Assembly: GCA_030374805.1 (NCBI GenBank)
Contig: JARGSG010000205.1
Span: 78,070-142,069 of the forward strand
Origin: Gracilaria gracilis
Lineage: Eukaryota > Rhodophyta > Florideophyceae > Gracilariales > Gracilariaceae
Length of the DNA: 64,000 nucleotides
Direction of reading: 5' to 3'
Shown: positions 34,283 to 46,509 of the stretch, piece after piece
Layout of the letters: each line of letters opens with the position of its first letter
How positions within the stretch are numbered: the first letter of the stretch is position 1
Notes under the pieces: model-generated
What the model was told of the DNA's origin: nothing
What the model saw: the letters and a program-made list of their open reading frames with translations, nothing else
Databases searched by the model: none
Program-made: the position numbers and the translations under genes

Positions 34283-36966
34283 TTAGTAGCCCGTCTCTCC
34301 CCTACCATCAACCCCTGTCCCTTCTCTGCGTTCCGCCCGGTGTGCCACCAGCCGCCCGAAACTCGCGTCCTCCGGTCGACAGGCCGCTATGTAACAATCA
34401 AGAACTGCACCTAGTCTACGTGTTAGTTTTCCCATAAAATAGTCCTCCCTCACAGCTAGGTATATCTTCTCCCTCGATAGTACCCACAGCCAAACTGTCG
34501 CCGTTCTTCCAGAGTTTCCCGACACACGCCTCAGATCTCCATCCACAAACCCATCGTTCTCAAACTCCTCGGCATGCTCCTCCTGTAGCGATTGCCAGGC
34601 TAAGCCCAGTCTTCCTTTAACAGTCCCAGATAGATAATTCCCATACAAAGTATAGAACAAAAGCTGTCCTTGCCCTCCACGTCCCACAACCTCGTTCATA
34701 GTTTTCACCACACAGGCAATCCAGGCGTCAAGTCTCGCAAGGTGCATCACTGTCCCATCCACGTACTGCCGTTCACCGTTACTTTGCCTCTCCACCGCGT
34801 ATCCCATATACTCCTCCAACACTGCCACCGCTATCCCATTTTTGAAGTACATATCTTCATCATAAACATCCCATGGTGGCCCAACCGCACGAGACCTGGA
34901 ATACGCAAGGTTTTCGAACGGGCTCGTTCTCCACCCACACAACTCATTCCCCCCGCCCTCCTCCCTTCCCATCAGCTTCTCGCGCGCCTCCCCCATCTTC
35001 TGCTTTAGCTCTTCCCATAGCTCAGTCCCCTCAGTAGGTTTCGCACGTTTTGCAATCAAAACATATCCAAGGATGGAGAATACCTTGTCACGAGCCGCCA
35101 ACTTCCGCACCCCAATCACATCGCTGAATTTCTGCTTCATCCGCTGCCTCAGACGCTTTTCCGCACTCACATTATCCACACACTCCTGTTTCCTTCCCGT
35201 TTCTCGTATCGTCTCCGAAGTATCTCCCATTATTTCCGTCTCCACCACATGCTTCAACAGCACATCACTTCTTCCCTCCTTTGATGGCCTTTAAGCCCTC
35301 ATCTCATATGCCACTTGATATGGGCATCGAGGTACCATCTCCTTCTCCCGAACCACAAATATGATGCCCTCCCTACTTTCTACCACCGTCTCACTCCTGT
35401 TCTTCCAGCTCCTACCGACGTTCTCCGTGTCAAAACAGAGTTCTGACGCCCCCAACTTTGTATAGTGGAGAATCTTATCATATACAGCCCTTTCAAATCC
35501 GTAACAACATTCTGGCACCTCTTTACCATGTTTTCGACGCCCCTTCACTTCCTTCCCACACCCCCTTCGCTTCCTACCCTTCACAGCCTCCCTTAAACTT
35601 TCAGTCAACACATTTTCTTGCTTCAGCTCCTCCCTCACCCGTTCCAATCCTTTTTGCGTGAGCTTCAAACTCACCATCATGGTATAGTGGTCCTTCTTCA
35701 TATTTCCCAGCTTCCCTTTCAACGAATTCACCCTCTCAACCAGTACAGACCTTGGCAAGACGCGTAAGTTCTCTTCATCTCCTTCTGCTATTACTGTAGT
35801 TCCCATTTCCCTTGCTCCGTTCCTCTCTCCACAATCCCCAGAATCGCCGCCTCCTGCTTCATGCACACCTTCCTGAATCTGAACGGCATTATGCCTCACA
35901 CGTATTCCTTCAGGCGTTCGTACCGCGGTTTCCACCAAGTTCCCTCCAGTTCTATACCTGTTTCCGACAACGATATCTTCTCCTTCGAATACCCTCCCAT
36001 TTACTGGTATATTGTCTCTCACATTTTCAATCACTGATCTACCACTGCTACGTCCTACAACCCTCCCGGGCAAATTGTCTCGGAGCCATTCCATTCTCTC
36101 CACATTGAGGTGGCTCCCCATTCCATCAACCACACATCCAATTCTCCTCCCACTGTCCTCTGCGTTTCCATGCTCCCTCATATGCCTCATACCCCCCACT
36201 TACTCTTCCTCCCGCAGCACAGTATGTCGCGGTCCACCAGTTCTTTCTCTGCCCACCATTCGATTCCTCGTAACGTCAACCACAACCTCCATGCCCTCGT
36301 TCTTGGCCTCCTGAACGCCTCCTCCTACTTCTCTTTTGTGACTCCTCCCATCCGAACGCCGACCTTAGCCACTCTCTCTCCCTCCTTCCCTCGAATACCA
36401 CGGCTAACTTTGCCACTAGTATTTCTTGCTATCGCCCTTCCCCCCCCACTGCGACACTCCCTCCCCTTTTCTATGACATATCCACACTGGCCTTCTTCTA
36501 CAACTTGCGTGGAGTCATCGCCCCTTCGCCACCCACCTCTATCCCTACCGCCCCGCGCATCATCCTCCTGCCCTCCTCTCATCCCTCCCCTGCTTTCCCC
36601 TCCTCCATTTCCAATCTCATGTGGAAGCGGAGTAGCTTGTGTTACCAAAGCACTTACCGTTCGCTCGGTTCGCTCCGTTTGCTCGGTGCGCTCGGTTCGC
36701 TTGGTTCGCTCCAAAGGTCGGCCTCGATCACGTGTCCCCGTGTTCTTCCTACCTTTCCCACGTAATCCGCTTCGAGGAGCGCGCGAACTACGCCCAATAC
36801 CGCCCTCGCCATTTTCCACATCGCCGCTTCGAGGCGCACGCGTAGTACTACCCAAACCATCCTCGCGACCTCGACCTACCACCTCTGCACGCGTTCGCCT
36901 TTTTGACGCGTGCCCGCTTACATCCTTCGCATTCGCATTCGCACTTCTCCTTTTACGTTTCCCCAT
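34283..36966 (-). pseudogene. Basic unknown protein of the giant element
   Basis: The start MGKRKRRSANANAKDVSGHA (36966) is strongly basic and probably nuclear. Two RAPRSG repeats and a TER/TEQ triplet repeat (about 36,660-36,720) follow. A frameshift near 36,350 and in-frame TAA stops at about 36200 and 35291 break it; otherwise one frame continues to 34283. The C-terminal 320 residues look globular (WDVYDEDMYFKNGIAVAVLE, MHLARLDAWIACVVKTMNE). I recognise no family. It converges with the transposase, with about 130 bp between their ends. Confidence 0.5.
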
Positions 36967-37455
36967 ATGGAATCGGACGACGACGATGCGCCTGGTGGTG
37001 CGCTCGAGATGTTGTCGCCGCTCGCTACAAGACGTGTTCGCCGCTCGACGTGATCGCAGGTCCCTCGTGAAACGCACACCTCCATTCGACGTGTGGTAGA
37101 AATATCGCACCGTGTTAGTACTTTTCGGAATCACTTTCCGAAAATTGGCACGGAAATTTCCCTTCCTGTACGACAGCTCACTGCCAAAAACTGTTACACT
37201 TTCACATGATATCACATGTACTCCGTATCTTCTATTCTATTTACTTGAACGTCAACCCACTCTCCCGAATCCTAGCCCCATTTTGTTCACGTCACTGGAT
37301 GATAAAAGTGACGACACCCACTCACTTGGGGGAGTTCTCGTCCTCCCCTGTGGAACACGAGAGTTAGAGAGAAAGCGTAATAAATTGTACAAAATTCGAT
37401 TTTACACATACTACGGTACACCTTTCGGTTCTATAAGTCATAAATCAATTGAGCT

Positions 37456-40400
37456 CTAGTCGACTACTATAGGATTCAAAGACGTACCCCATGTGTACTC
37501 CATTCCATAATCTGCAAACAACTCTTCTCCCACTTCTATAACCCGAAATGCCGGGACGGCAAGCATTTGGTATTCTCTTAATTGAAGTGGAGTTCGCCCA
37601 GTTCCTGGGGTTCGACTCACCAACACATTGGCAGTCCGTCGCTGCTTCAAGCCATCCTCCACTGCATCCCTATCTTTATCCCCTTCCATATATTTTGGGT
37701 CGTTAATTGTTCCACCCAACAAAAATGGAGCGGACACAATCCATACAGGGATTGTAGGTACTTCTCGTCTCCTTTCCGGGAGTTTCCGGAATACCTCGCC
37801 TCGCAGACTACCCTCCATCGCATAAGTTCGAAAACGTGCGGCGGTGGCTCCCAACAACCCTTCCCCATACTTCTTGTGCACCTCCTTCCTCTTCGTTAAG
37901 TCATGGTACACTAGAGTTCCGTAAAAGAAACATATCTCTTCGTTCTTCATGAAACGGCGCGTGGTAAACACTCCTAGTCCTGCATCATGGTGACAAATCG
38001 ACGACTTCCCAATGCGACAACCACACATAGTGGCCTCCAGTGCCAACATCGCGTTCCAATCCAGGAGACCCGTCTTACTTTGCAACGTTTTCGGCCACTC
38101 ATGCAGCGCTTTGCGCCTGTCGATCATGGCCATGCCCTCCTCCTGCCACATCGATGCCAGGAAGTCTACAATATACGGTGGGAACTTTTGATACTGTGAG
38201 AAGCCGGATGGAGCCTTCCATGATCGTGAAGGACGAGCGTTCCACTTGGGAAATAAGTTCATTACGTGATTCACAGATTTTCGGACTTCCTGCGTAATTT
38301 GAATGTCCGTTTCATTATCGCGCATGAACATCGCGAACTGAACAATGGCAGCGAGCCTAGCATGCGTAAAACAGTCAGGGTCCAGCTCACAACCAATAAA
38401 CTTCCGATGACGTTGTAACTCCATGCATGCCATGGCAGTCGAAAAAGTTCCCAAAAACAAGTCCACCACTGTATCACCTGGCTGCAAAAATCTGCTGATC
38501 AGCTCCTTCAACAACGCGCGAGGTTTTTGTTCCGACCTCACCTTTTGCAACAAGTAGCCCCCACCCTCTTTCTTTCTTTTTCATTGAAGAGTCTCCCCAT
38601 TGGAAATGGGCGGTACCTGGTCAATAACACTGTGGTACCCTAGATACCTCGACTGCACGTAGTTGAGGTTCTCCAAGTTCACCATCGCATGCTGCTGTGC
38701 ATAAGCGAGGCCACTTCGAACCCCATGTATCGCATACTCCATGGCAGGGAACAAGGAGCAGGACCTGCGTCCGGTGTTTCGCATGGGGTTGCCTTGCGAC
38801 CTTATAGAATGAATTGGGACCTGGTCCACAACAAACGATCGACTCGGAACCTCTTGCTCGTTCTTTGCTCAAATAGGGGAAAGCACCCTCGTCCACTGGT
38901 TCACCTTTTACAATTCACAGAAGATAACGAAATGACTGCCCGGACGTAGCAGCCTTGATATAAGCTTTGCCGCCTTTTTCATACGCTCAGCGCTCAGCAT
39001 ATCGTACCAACTGTTCTCCCGGTTTTTATCGGCCCTTGTGTTGTATCGTGGGTCCATAAGAACCAGTTGGACTTTCCTTAAGGAGAGATTCCGTTGTTTC
39101 GCAGAGTCTCGTCCGTTTCCACCATACCCTCGAACCCGCAATTATACATTCGAAAGTATTTCTCCATCTCCACTTCACAAAGTTGGAATGCCATTCTATC
39201 TTCCAACGAGGAAATGGCAGGAGGAGGCTGTTTGTCAGCGTCGGATGACTGTTCACCAACATCTCCATTCCCACTCTCACCCACTACATCGATTCCACTG
39301 CCGCCATCTCCATCCCCTCCTTGTTTCCCCTCCGAAGGATTCCCCCTTTCCAACTGCTCATCGTCATCGTCATGAATTTCGATGGCTGGCTCCAGTCTCG
39401 ATATCGGCGTGAGAGGTATATCAGGGACCCTGAGTGTTTCTCTGATTTTCAAAGGGCTTATTGTCTCCAAGATGGAGGACATAAGCGAGTCAGAGAAACA
39501 ATCAAATCTTTGAGCAAACACTGTTGACGGGTTCCTGTGAAACGTCTTTAGAGCGGCCCATCGTCCAGGTTCTGATATTGTGTACAACTGCTTGCTCACA
39601 ACAACCTTGTTCAGGTCAGAAATGAACTCCTTCGCAAGCGTTCGGAGGGCCACATCAATGTCCTTCGCAGGATTCCATGCCCACGGTTGGACCTTGTCTT
39701 CCCGAAGAGTTTGCGTGTTGCCCGGTAGCAAGCGATGGTCGTTGTCCTTGTGCAGGAACCTCTCGGAACGCGTTTCAATGGGTTTAAAATGCATGTCGTC
39801 GTACACGAGCAGTGTAAAACGGAAAACCATGACCTCCGCGCTAGGGAATCCCAGAAATTGGGAGAAACAACCCCAGGCCTTTGTTATCAGCTGCACACCA
39901 AAACCCGCACGCTGAGCTTGTAGATTCTGCGATATTTGCACATTCCCAAAAGAGGTGGAATATCCCTTCTCCCTCTAACGCCTCTTATGGCCCCGAAGGC
40001 GCTTTTCCATAGATACTTTTTGAATAAGGGAAAGAAAGAGAAGTCTCGGGAAATGTGTAGCGATGCTCGTACCGAAAGGGGGAACTATCCGGCCCACACG
40101 CCTGGGAGCTATACTCATGCACTTGAAGAATTCGGTTAACGTCACAATCTTCGGTATTCCTTGAAAGTCCACTCTGGTATAAGCATTCCAAAAATCCCTC
40201 ACACGCCTGTCTCTGTCTCCGTCCATGATGTCAAGCAACTTCGTCGACAGATACAGCTGACGGTACGAACCCTTCCCGCACACAGCCTTGAGCTCATCGT
40301 CGCTGTATAAGGGGTGAGTGGGTCCGAGAAGGATAGAGAAGTACTTCTTGGCAACTTCTAGGATAGTGCGATTCTTGATTATATATTGAACGAATTCGCT

Positions 40401-40586
40401 GTGTCCCACTTTCCTAGGTTCGTCTTCCTCTCGCATCGTCGACGCATAGTGATCACGGATGGCGAGACACACGGTGAGAAGCTCATCCCCAGAACCGAAC
40501 ATTTTTCCAACCTTCATGTCGGATGTCGGAGGTGCCGGTGACGGTGACTCAGACCTGGATTTGGTTGCGGCAGCCATTTTAAGCAA
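37456..40586 (-). pseudogene. Amino-methyltransferase/SET-domain fusion
   Basis: The start at 40586 (MLKMAAATKSRSES) is followed by about 480 residues with no clear domain. Then comes a beta-class N6-adenine/N4-cytosine methyltransferase: motif IV LVLMDPRYNTR (DPRY where DPPY is usual, 39043-39054), RPGSHFVIF, then further on KPRALLKELI..FLQPGD and motif I VVDLFLGTFSTA (38447-38470) with GCELDPDCF. A SET domain follows: GLGVFTTRRF, EICFFYGTLVYHDL, GGTINDP, ANVLV and VGEELFADYGMEY. SET domains methylate lysines of histones or other proteins. In-frame stops at about 39975, 38908, 38883 and 38581 and a frameshift near 39,090 show decay. Fusion of a DNA amino-methyltransferase to SET in one frame is unusual; the order is clear from the sequence. 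Confidence 0.65.
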
Positions 40587-40939
40587 TAACGGGGGGCTGT
40601 ATTATGAATACGGAAGAAGAACCGGAGTGGTCGTGAGAAAACAGATGATTGACGCCGGCAGCGGACGGCGAGGGCGAACGGATGGAAGCTACGAGAGATG
40701 GCAGCGAACGAAAGATGAGTGCGGATGGGGGACGGGAGCGGACGGCAGACGGCTGTGGAAGCGGCGATGTGAAGGAGGAGTTCAGAAGCCGAAACGGTAC
40801 CAGAACTCTAAAATAGAGGAGTAGAAGAGAATTGGGCGATGTTAGGGGGGCTTATGCGGTAGTAGACAGTTATAAGAGAAGGCAGAGATGGAAGGGGGGT
40901 GCGGTAATTTCTAGATATGGAAGTATAGGCTAAGTTATA

Positions 40940-41300
40940 ACTTACGGCTCTCCGGACAGCGGTCCGTGGTGCAGTGGCGCTGCATCACGGCTGTGATGAA
41001 TTGCCACTCGAGTTCGGTCCGCTTTCCATGCACCGTGGGAGAAAGAGTAAAACAAAATTAATTTCCACCTGGACAGCGGCCCCCCCGCGACTGGCGCTTG
41101 TTTGTATTGTGACGCCGCGTGTACTTAAGCACCTTCGCTCTCCTGCCAACCGCCTCGGTAAGCACAACGCTCCGTACCTCCCCGGTATGGTTTCCGGGGA
41201 TCTCTTCTTCTCCTGTCACAACCAAGTGATCCTCTCGGTTGTGACAGAAGAAAAAAAGATCGCCGGAAACTGTACCCTATGGAACAAGTTGATACCCAAA
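40940..41300. repeat. Diverged hairpins at the left of the central field
   Basis: An imperfect hairpin at about 40953-41030 (GGACAGCGGTCC...GGTCCGC) is related to the three long ones at 42.5-43.0 kb. A second hairpin, CTGTCACAACC...GGTTGTGACAG, stands at about 41213-41247, with a relative (CGACAACCAC...GTGGTTGTCG) at about 42098-42124. Confidence 0.55.
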
Positions 41301-41434
41301 TGATATACGGATTCATAAAACAAAATGTATATCAATCGTCACATCGGCTGTTATAGCTGTCGCCCAAAGCTTGGGTATCCTTTGCACATCCAGAGATCAT
41401 ATCAGTTTCTCCTGAGACTTGAGGTAGATCTTAG

Positions 41435-42010
41435 GGATATCCAAAGCTTTTTGGATATCCGCATGATATACGATAACTGTGCGATAGATACCACCGCTGA
41501 TATGCCGAATGATATGCATTTTACAATATACATCCGCACATCTAGCGTATATTCACCGTATATCATTGTGTTTCCCTGGGATATAAGAGAGGTGCTTTTT
41601 CCGTTCTTGTTCTGTTGCGCGGACGTAGTGGCACACAAGGTACGTTCGACAATTTTGTTCGTTTTCTGTGAATTTTACTAACTGGCGTACTCTCCTATTT
41701 TCCATGATATTGCGTATTCAAGCCAAAGGCGCCGCACACAGTGTATGCCGCTTCTGCATCCTTGCTTTACTGAGAACATTCGGAAGTGCTTGAACTGGCC
41801 GTGATGTTCGAGTACGATTATTTGAGTTGTTCAACTCATGCATTCGGCTTTAGCTCTCACAGCCAGTTCAATCACTGTTGGACTGTGGTTACTTATTAGA
41901 CCGACTAGATTAAACTGCGTTAGGTCGAACTATCGGAAGTGGTTGAGCTACCGGTGATGTTGGACTATGATTACATGAGTTGTTCAACTCATATAATCGT
42001 GTTTTGCCAT
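41435..42010. repeat. Small palindromes and a diverged direct repeat
   Basis: GGATATCCAAAGC followed by TTTTGGATATCC (about 41435-41460) is a near-perfect hairpin. TGAGTTGTTCAACTCA occurs at about 41824 and 41966 within two diverged ~140-bp direct repeats that share GATGTT..A.TA.GATTA before it. No open frame of note lies here. Confidence 0.55.
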
Positions 42011-42489
42011 TACTGATATTTCAATCACTGAAGAAGAATAGTCCCCAATATAGTCACTAGAAGAATGTCGTGGCCAGTGATGAGTTCTTCTTCTCCGACA
42101 ACCACATAATGCTCGTGGTTGTCGCAAAGGCGGTATTCATTATCGGTCACGACCTTGGGCGCTACAGGAAAATCTACATCATATAGAGTTAAAGAAGGTA
42201 GTCGTTAGAACTACCTTCTTCGATTTGATAGCATGTAAAGTTTTGATATAGCGCATATTCTGCCAGATCGATGTGATGCATTACTTGTTTTGTTTTATAC
42301 ATGACCAACAAGCTGCGAACTACTTCTATTCTAAACTGTTCTCTGTGCTTATGAAGAGCAATTTTATTGCTTTCCAACAACTTCACCGAACGAAAGTCAA
42401 ATGATTTGACGCCCTTACGTCCTCCCGTCATTATAAGAAGATGCAGGGCTTTAAATATTCATAAAACAATCATAAGTGAGAACCGACGT

Positions 42490-42995
42490 CAAAAGCCGTC
42501 CGAGGTGTCGCCCAGCTTTATCGGCCACGGCGCATGGACAGCGGTCCGGGGTGGAGTGGCGCTTCATCACGGCACTGATGAAGCGCCACTTCACCCCGGA
42601 CCGCTGTTCGAAAAATTAAATTTCTTTCGCGTGGACAGCGGTCCGGGGTGCCGTCCAGCTTCATCAGCCACGGCGCGTGGACAGCGGTTCGGGGTGTCGT
42701 CCAGCTTCATCAGACAAGGCGCGTGGATAGCGGTCCGGGGTGGAGTGGCGCTTCATCACGGCACTGATGAAGTGCCACTTTACCCCGGACCGCTGTCCGA
42801 AAAATTAATTTTTTTTGCCGTGGACAGCCGTCCGGGGTGTCCTCTAACTTCTTACGCCACAGCACGTGGACAGCCGTCCGAGGTGTCGTCCAACTTCATC
42901 GGCCACTGCGCATGGACAGCGGTCCGGGGTGGTGTGGCGCTTTATCAGGGCACTGATGAAGCGCCACACCACCCCGGACCGCTGTCCATGCTGAA
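42490..42995. repeat. Array of three long hairpins in a ~54-bp minisatellite
   Basis: Hairpin 1 is 42538-42607, hairpin 2 is 42727-42796 and hairpin 3 is 42911-42990. Arms are 32, 32 and 37 bp with few mismatches, and loops are 6 bp. They are spaced about 189 bp. Between them are non-palindromic units such as GTGGACAGCGGTCCGGGGTG with TCGTCCAGCTTCATC. The array lies in the centre of the giant element, between its divergent halves. A regulatory, segregation or replication role is possible but not shown. Confidence 0.8.
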
Positions 42996-43290
42996 AACTT
43001 AACGGACGCAATTCATTTTTTTCCTTCGCAACTGGGTGCCTTTATTCTATAGCTACACGTACGTAGTAGTTATGACGATCATTTAACTCTCTAAATAAAG
43101 TGATAGTGATTTCTAGAACGTAAAATACGGAACCCCTTGAGTTCAATCCTATATTGAGCGGGCGCAGTGTTCGGTCAGGAAGTGAAGGCAACGAACGTGA
43201 TTGAGAAAGGTACGTCTACTATACGTTCTCGCGAGCATTCTCGACGGTCGTAATCCGCGTTTCGAATTGTTTGAACTCTTTGTATCCAAC

Positions 43291-46189
43291 ATGGCGCCTC
43301 TGAACCATAAAAGGGGGCGGGAGTCAGCGCGATCGAAGAGCAACAGTGAGGGATCAGAAATGGCGCCGTTTACGCGAGGAAGAGGAAAGGCGAAGGTCTC
43401 CACGCCTCGTAGGCCGACATCGCGTTCCGAGCGGGGAACACCGCGCGCGATGAAGAAGAAGACGAGTACCCCCCGCGCCACATAAGATAAAAGGTGGCGA
43501 CTCTGTATTTTTGTTCATCAGCCTTGGAAATGGGCAAGAACAGGGTTGAAGTTGATTCTGCGGAAGTACGTGGCGTGGGGCCTGCTGGTGGTACCAGAAA
43601 GGGGCTCTGCCGTTCGCTGCATGGCCATCTTCTAAGCGCCTCTGCCTTAGAGGGTGAGGATTTGGTGGTTATCTGGAATACGAATACTTCAAGTCATCTA
43701 GACGCGAAGTAATTTTACCGTTTCCAAGGTCCGGAGGATCCCCCGAGTAAGCTCGCCGAATTGTTTTCGGCTGGGTTGCATGCCTGGGATACGTTGATGA
43801 TGGACTCAATTGAGATTCCGTAGAGTCCCACTTCGCACCCCACTCCGCACCATGGGGCCGGGAAGTCGTCCACCTCTCAGCCTGAGAGTGAAGATGTTGA
43901 GGAGGTCAAAAAATTGGCTGAGCATTCCTCTAAAACCGCCAAACTCTAGTCTCCACCAACGAGAGGAGGAGGACTAGAAGGTTCTGAAGGGATGAAGAAA
44001 CCGGTGGGAGTAATTGAGAGGATTAACATCGTGGATGACTCCGATGACGATGTTGTGGAGGTTATTGGGACTACTAAGGCTTCCCTGGGTGGAACTGAGG
44101 GGAATTTGTTCGATGAAGGAGATAGAGTTCCGTCGGATTATGTGGAAACCACGCTGCCGCTACCGAAGATATGTTCAGCAGCGGTTGACGACGGATATCG
44201 AGATGATTGAAATCCCGAAGAAGACGGTTCGCAATGTGAACCTGGCTCACAAGGAGGCCACGAAGATGAAATGCCGCAACTTTGGTTGGCTTCCCTCCGC
44301 CCGTTCGATTGCCGTTACACTTGTAAGCGATTTGGATGCGAGTGACATCGTTGACGGGAGACTTGTGCTGCCTGTTACACTTATAGACGGATATCACCGA
44401 TTTCTTGTGTTACAGAACCTGTGTGAGAAAAGAGGGAAGTGGGGGAATATAGTGAAGTCTCTGGATTTTATGTTATGGAGGAGGAAAGATGGTAATCAGA
44501 TGGTCATGAATGAAGTGCTAGGACTTGGCAATCTCCTGAACGAGATGAGCTACAATGTTCTCAATATGTCTTTCGCAGACAAGCTTTACAGCACGGTGTC
44601 CTTCGTTGAAAACATCATTGACGAAGGAAAAGTGGATGTGAAGAAGGTGACGCTGAAAAAGATAGGCGGCGCGTTGAAGATAAATGAGGTTATCGGGGAC
44701 TATAGTATGCGTCACTTGAATCGCTATGCGGCACTGGCTCTGAAGTTTGTGCAAAGCGAGGGGCTTCTCCAATTCTTTGAGAAGGTGTGTGTGGAGGGGC
44801 CGCCGCTGACGCTTACACATGTGTCCAGTGACCTCCTCATGGGACTCGCAGATGGGGAATTCCGTTTCGTCGCCCGTTGCTTGCAATGGCATGTGCGACT
44901 GAGAATGTTTTCTGCAGGGAGGACGGGCCGTTTTGAGGATATGAGGAAGATTTCTTTCAGTGTGCAATTGGTATGTCTACGCTTCGCGACATGACTGCCA
45001 AGAGGAAGAAGATGACAGTTGAGGAAGTGATGCAGACGATTCTCAAGATTGGAGGAAAGGGTGTATCTGTCTTCGAATATATCGGGAAGCAAACAGCCAA
45101 AATGGAGCTCGCGGGATCAAAGCGTTTGTGGGACGGGATGGTGTCTGGGAAGGTGAAGACTGCAGGTAACAAGCTGGAACAACACTTCAAAGTAACGCTG
45201 CGAAGTTCAGAGGAGGAAGAGGTTGTAGAGGAGGTTATTGAAGAGGTTGTGGAATCGGAGGGGAAAACCAGGGCTCCATCTGCTGAGGTGGAGAACGATC
45301 CCATGGTGGTGGAAAGCCCTGAACCGAAATCACCGGTGTTAAGCCGTAGCACAAGACATAAGGTGGTTCCGGGTCACTTGAGAGAAGAGGAGGTTAGATG
45401 GGTTGTGGGAAAGAAGAGGAAAACGAGAAAGAGAACTTTTGTGGTGCTTACTGACGACGAGGATGAAGATGATGTGCAACCTGCCCCGAAGCGAAGAAGG
45501 AAGATTACGGTGAACACATATTCTGTGGACCTACCTTTGGAGGTTGTTAACCGGTTCAGGAAAATGACGAGGACTGCATTGAAGAAGTTCTTTAAGGAGC
45601 AGAAAATCAATGTGATGTCGTCCAGTGAGGGCGAAGAGGAGAGTGATAGTGGTGAGAAGGATTGTGGATTTGTTGGGGATGAACCGGGGGGAAGGTGAAG
45701 GAACAATGCGTAGCTTTGAGGATAACAATCCAGATGTTCTCCCGAAGGGGATGAAGAGAGATGGGGAGTACACCGGGGGATCGGATATGTCGTGGACGAA
45801 TATGGTGAGTGCAATGCCGAGTGCGTGGCCGGGAGGGGAGAATGCTGTGAAACACCAGCACCCGTGAATGGATATGCTTCACCTACGAATGCAGCATAGG
45901 GCGGGGTGTTTAACGGTGGAGGATTTTGAGAACGGTGCATCACGCGGTGTACTGGCATGCAGCCCGAAATAGGCACAAGGAACTGGGTACTACGAAGGAA
46001 CCAGTTCTTGGGGTGAAGCACCAGCTGGACGAGGAGGAAAGTTCTGTGAGAAACTTTGAAATGGAGAAAGAAAAAGTTGGAGAGGAGGATTACGAAGAGG
46101 AAGATGACGAGGTACAAAGCCACAAGGCTGATAACACGGATGGGGACTACGAGGAGGAACCGATGATAATGAATTATGAGGAAGACTAG
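43291..46189 (+). pseudogene. ParB-like domain protein of the giant element
   Basis: The N-terminus from 43291 (MAPLNHKRGRESARSK) is very basic. After broken frames the main open part is 44190-44994, then 44973-45698 in another frame, and an acidic tail in shifted frames to 46189. The segment SIAVTLVSDLDASDIVDGRL with VTLIDGYHRFLVLQNL (about 44310-44420) resembles the ParB/Srx-type fold, where an invariant IDG.HR is followed by an Ala/Leu helix. Such domains bind DNA, hydrolyse nucleotides or act as nucleases. The rest is helical, with Glu/Asp-rich and Lys/Arg-rich stretches (KRKTRKRTFVVLTDDEDEDD). It is divergent from the methyltransferase gene across the hairpin field. Confidence 0.45.
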
Positions 46190-46509
46190 ATAAAACATGT
46201 AGGGCTTGTAATGTTATGTGTGTCAGAGTGAGGTGACTTGACTAGTAATGAGAAATGAACAAATGTTTTGATATAATGTGAGCATAAAAGGATTGTTGAA
46301 GAAAGAAAATGAGTTACAAAGCGTAGGGTAAGGAGAGAGAGTATTGTGCGAAGATATCTTTTTTACAAAATGAGACCAAAGTAGTACTGGTACTAAAAAG
46401 AATGTCTTTTCTAAGGACATTGACATAGTTGGTGTGAAAAAAGGCACGGTCAGGCAAGCCTGCTCTCTTGGTATCCTCGGAGGAAAGGTAGAAGTAAGCA
46501 TTTCTGAAT

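Noticed and set aside
45374-46198. 274-codon minus-strand frame
   Set aside because: It is complementary to the acidic and basic C-terminal part of the ParB-like gene and has no recognisable content of its own.
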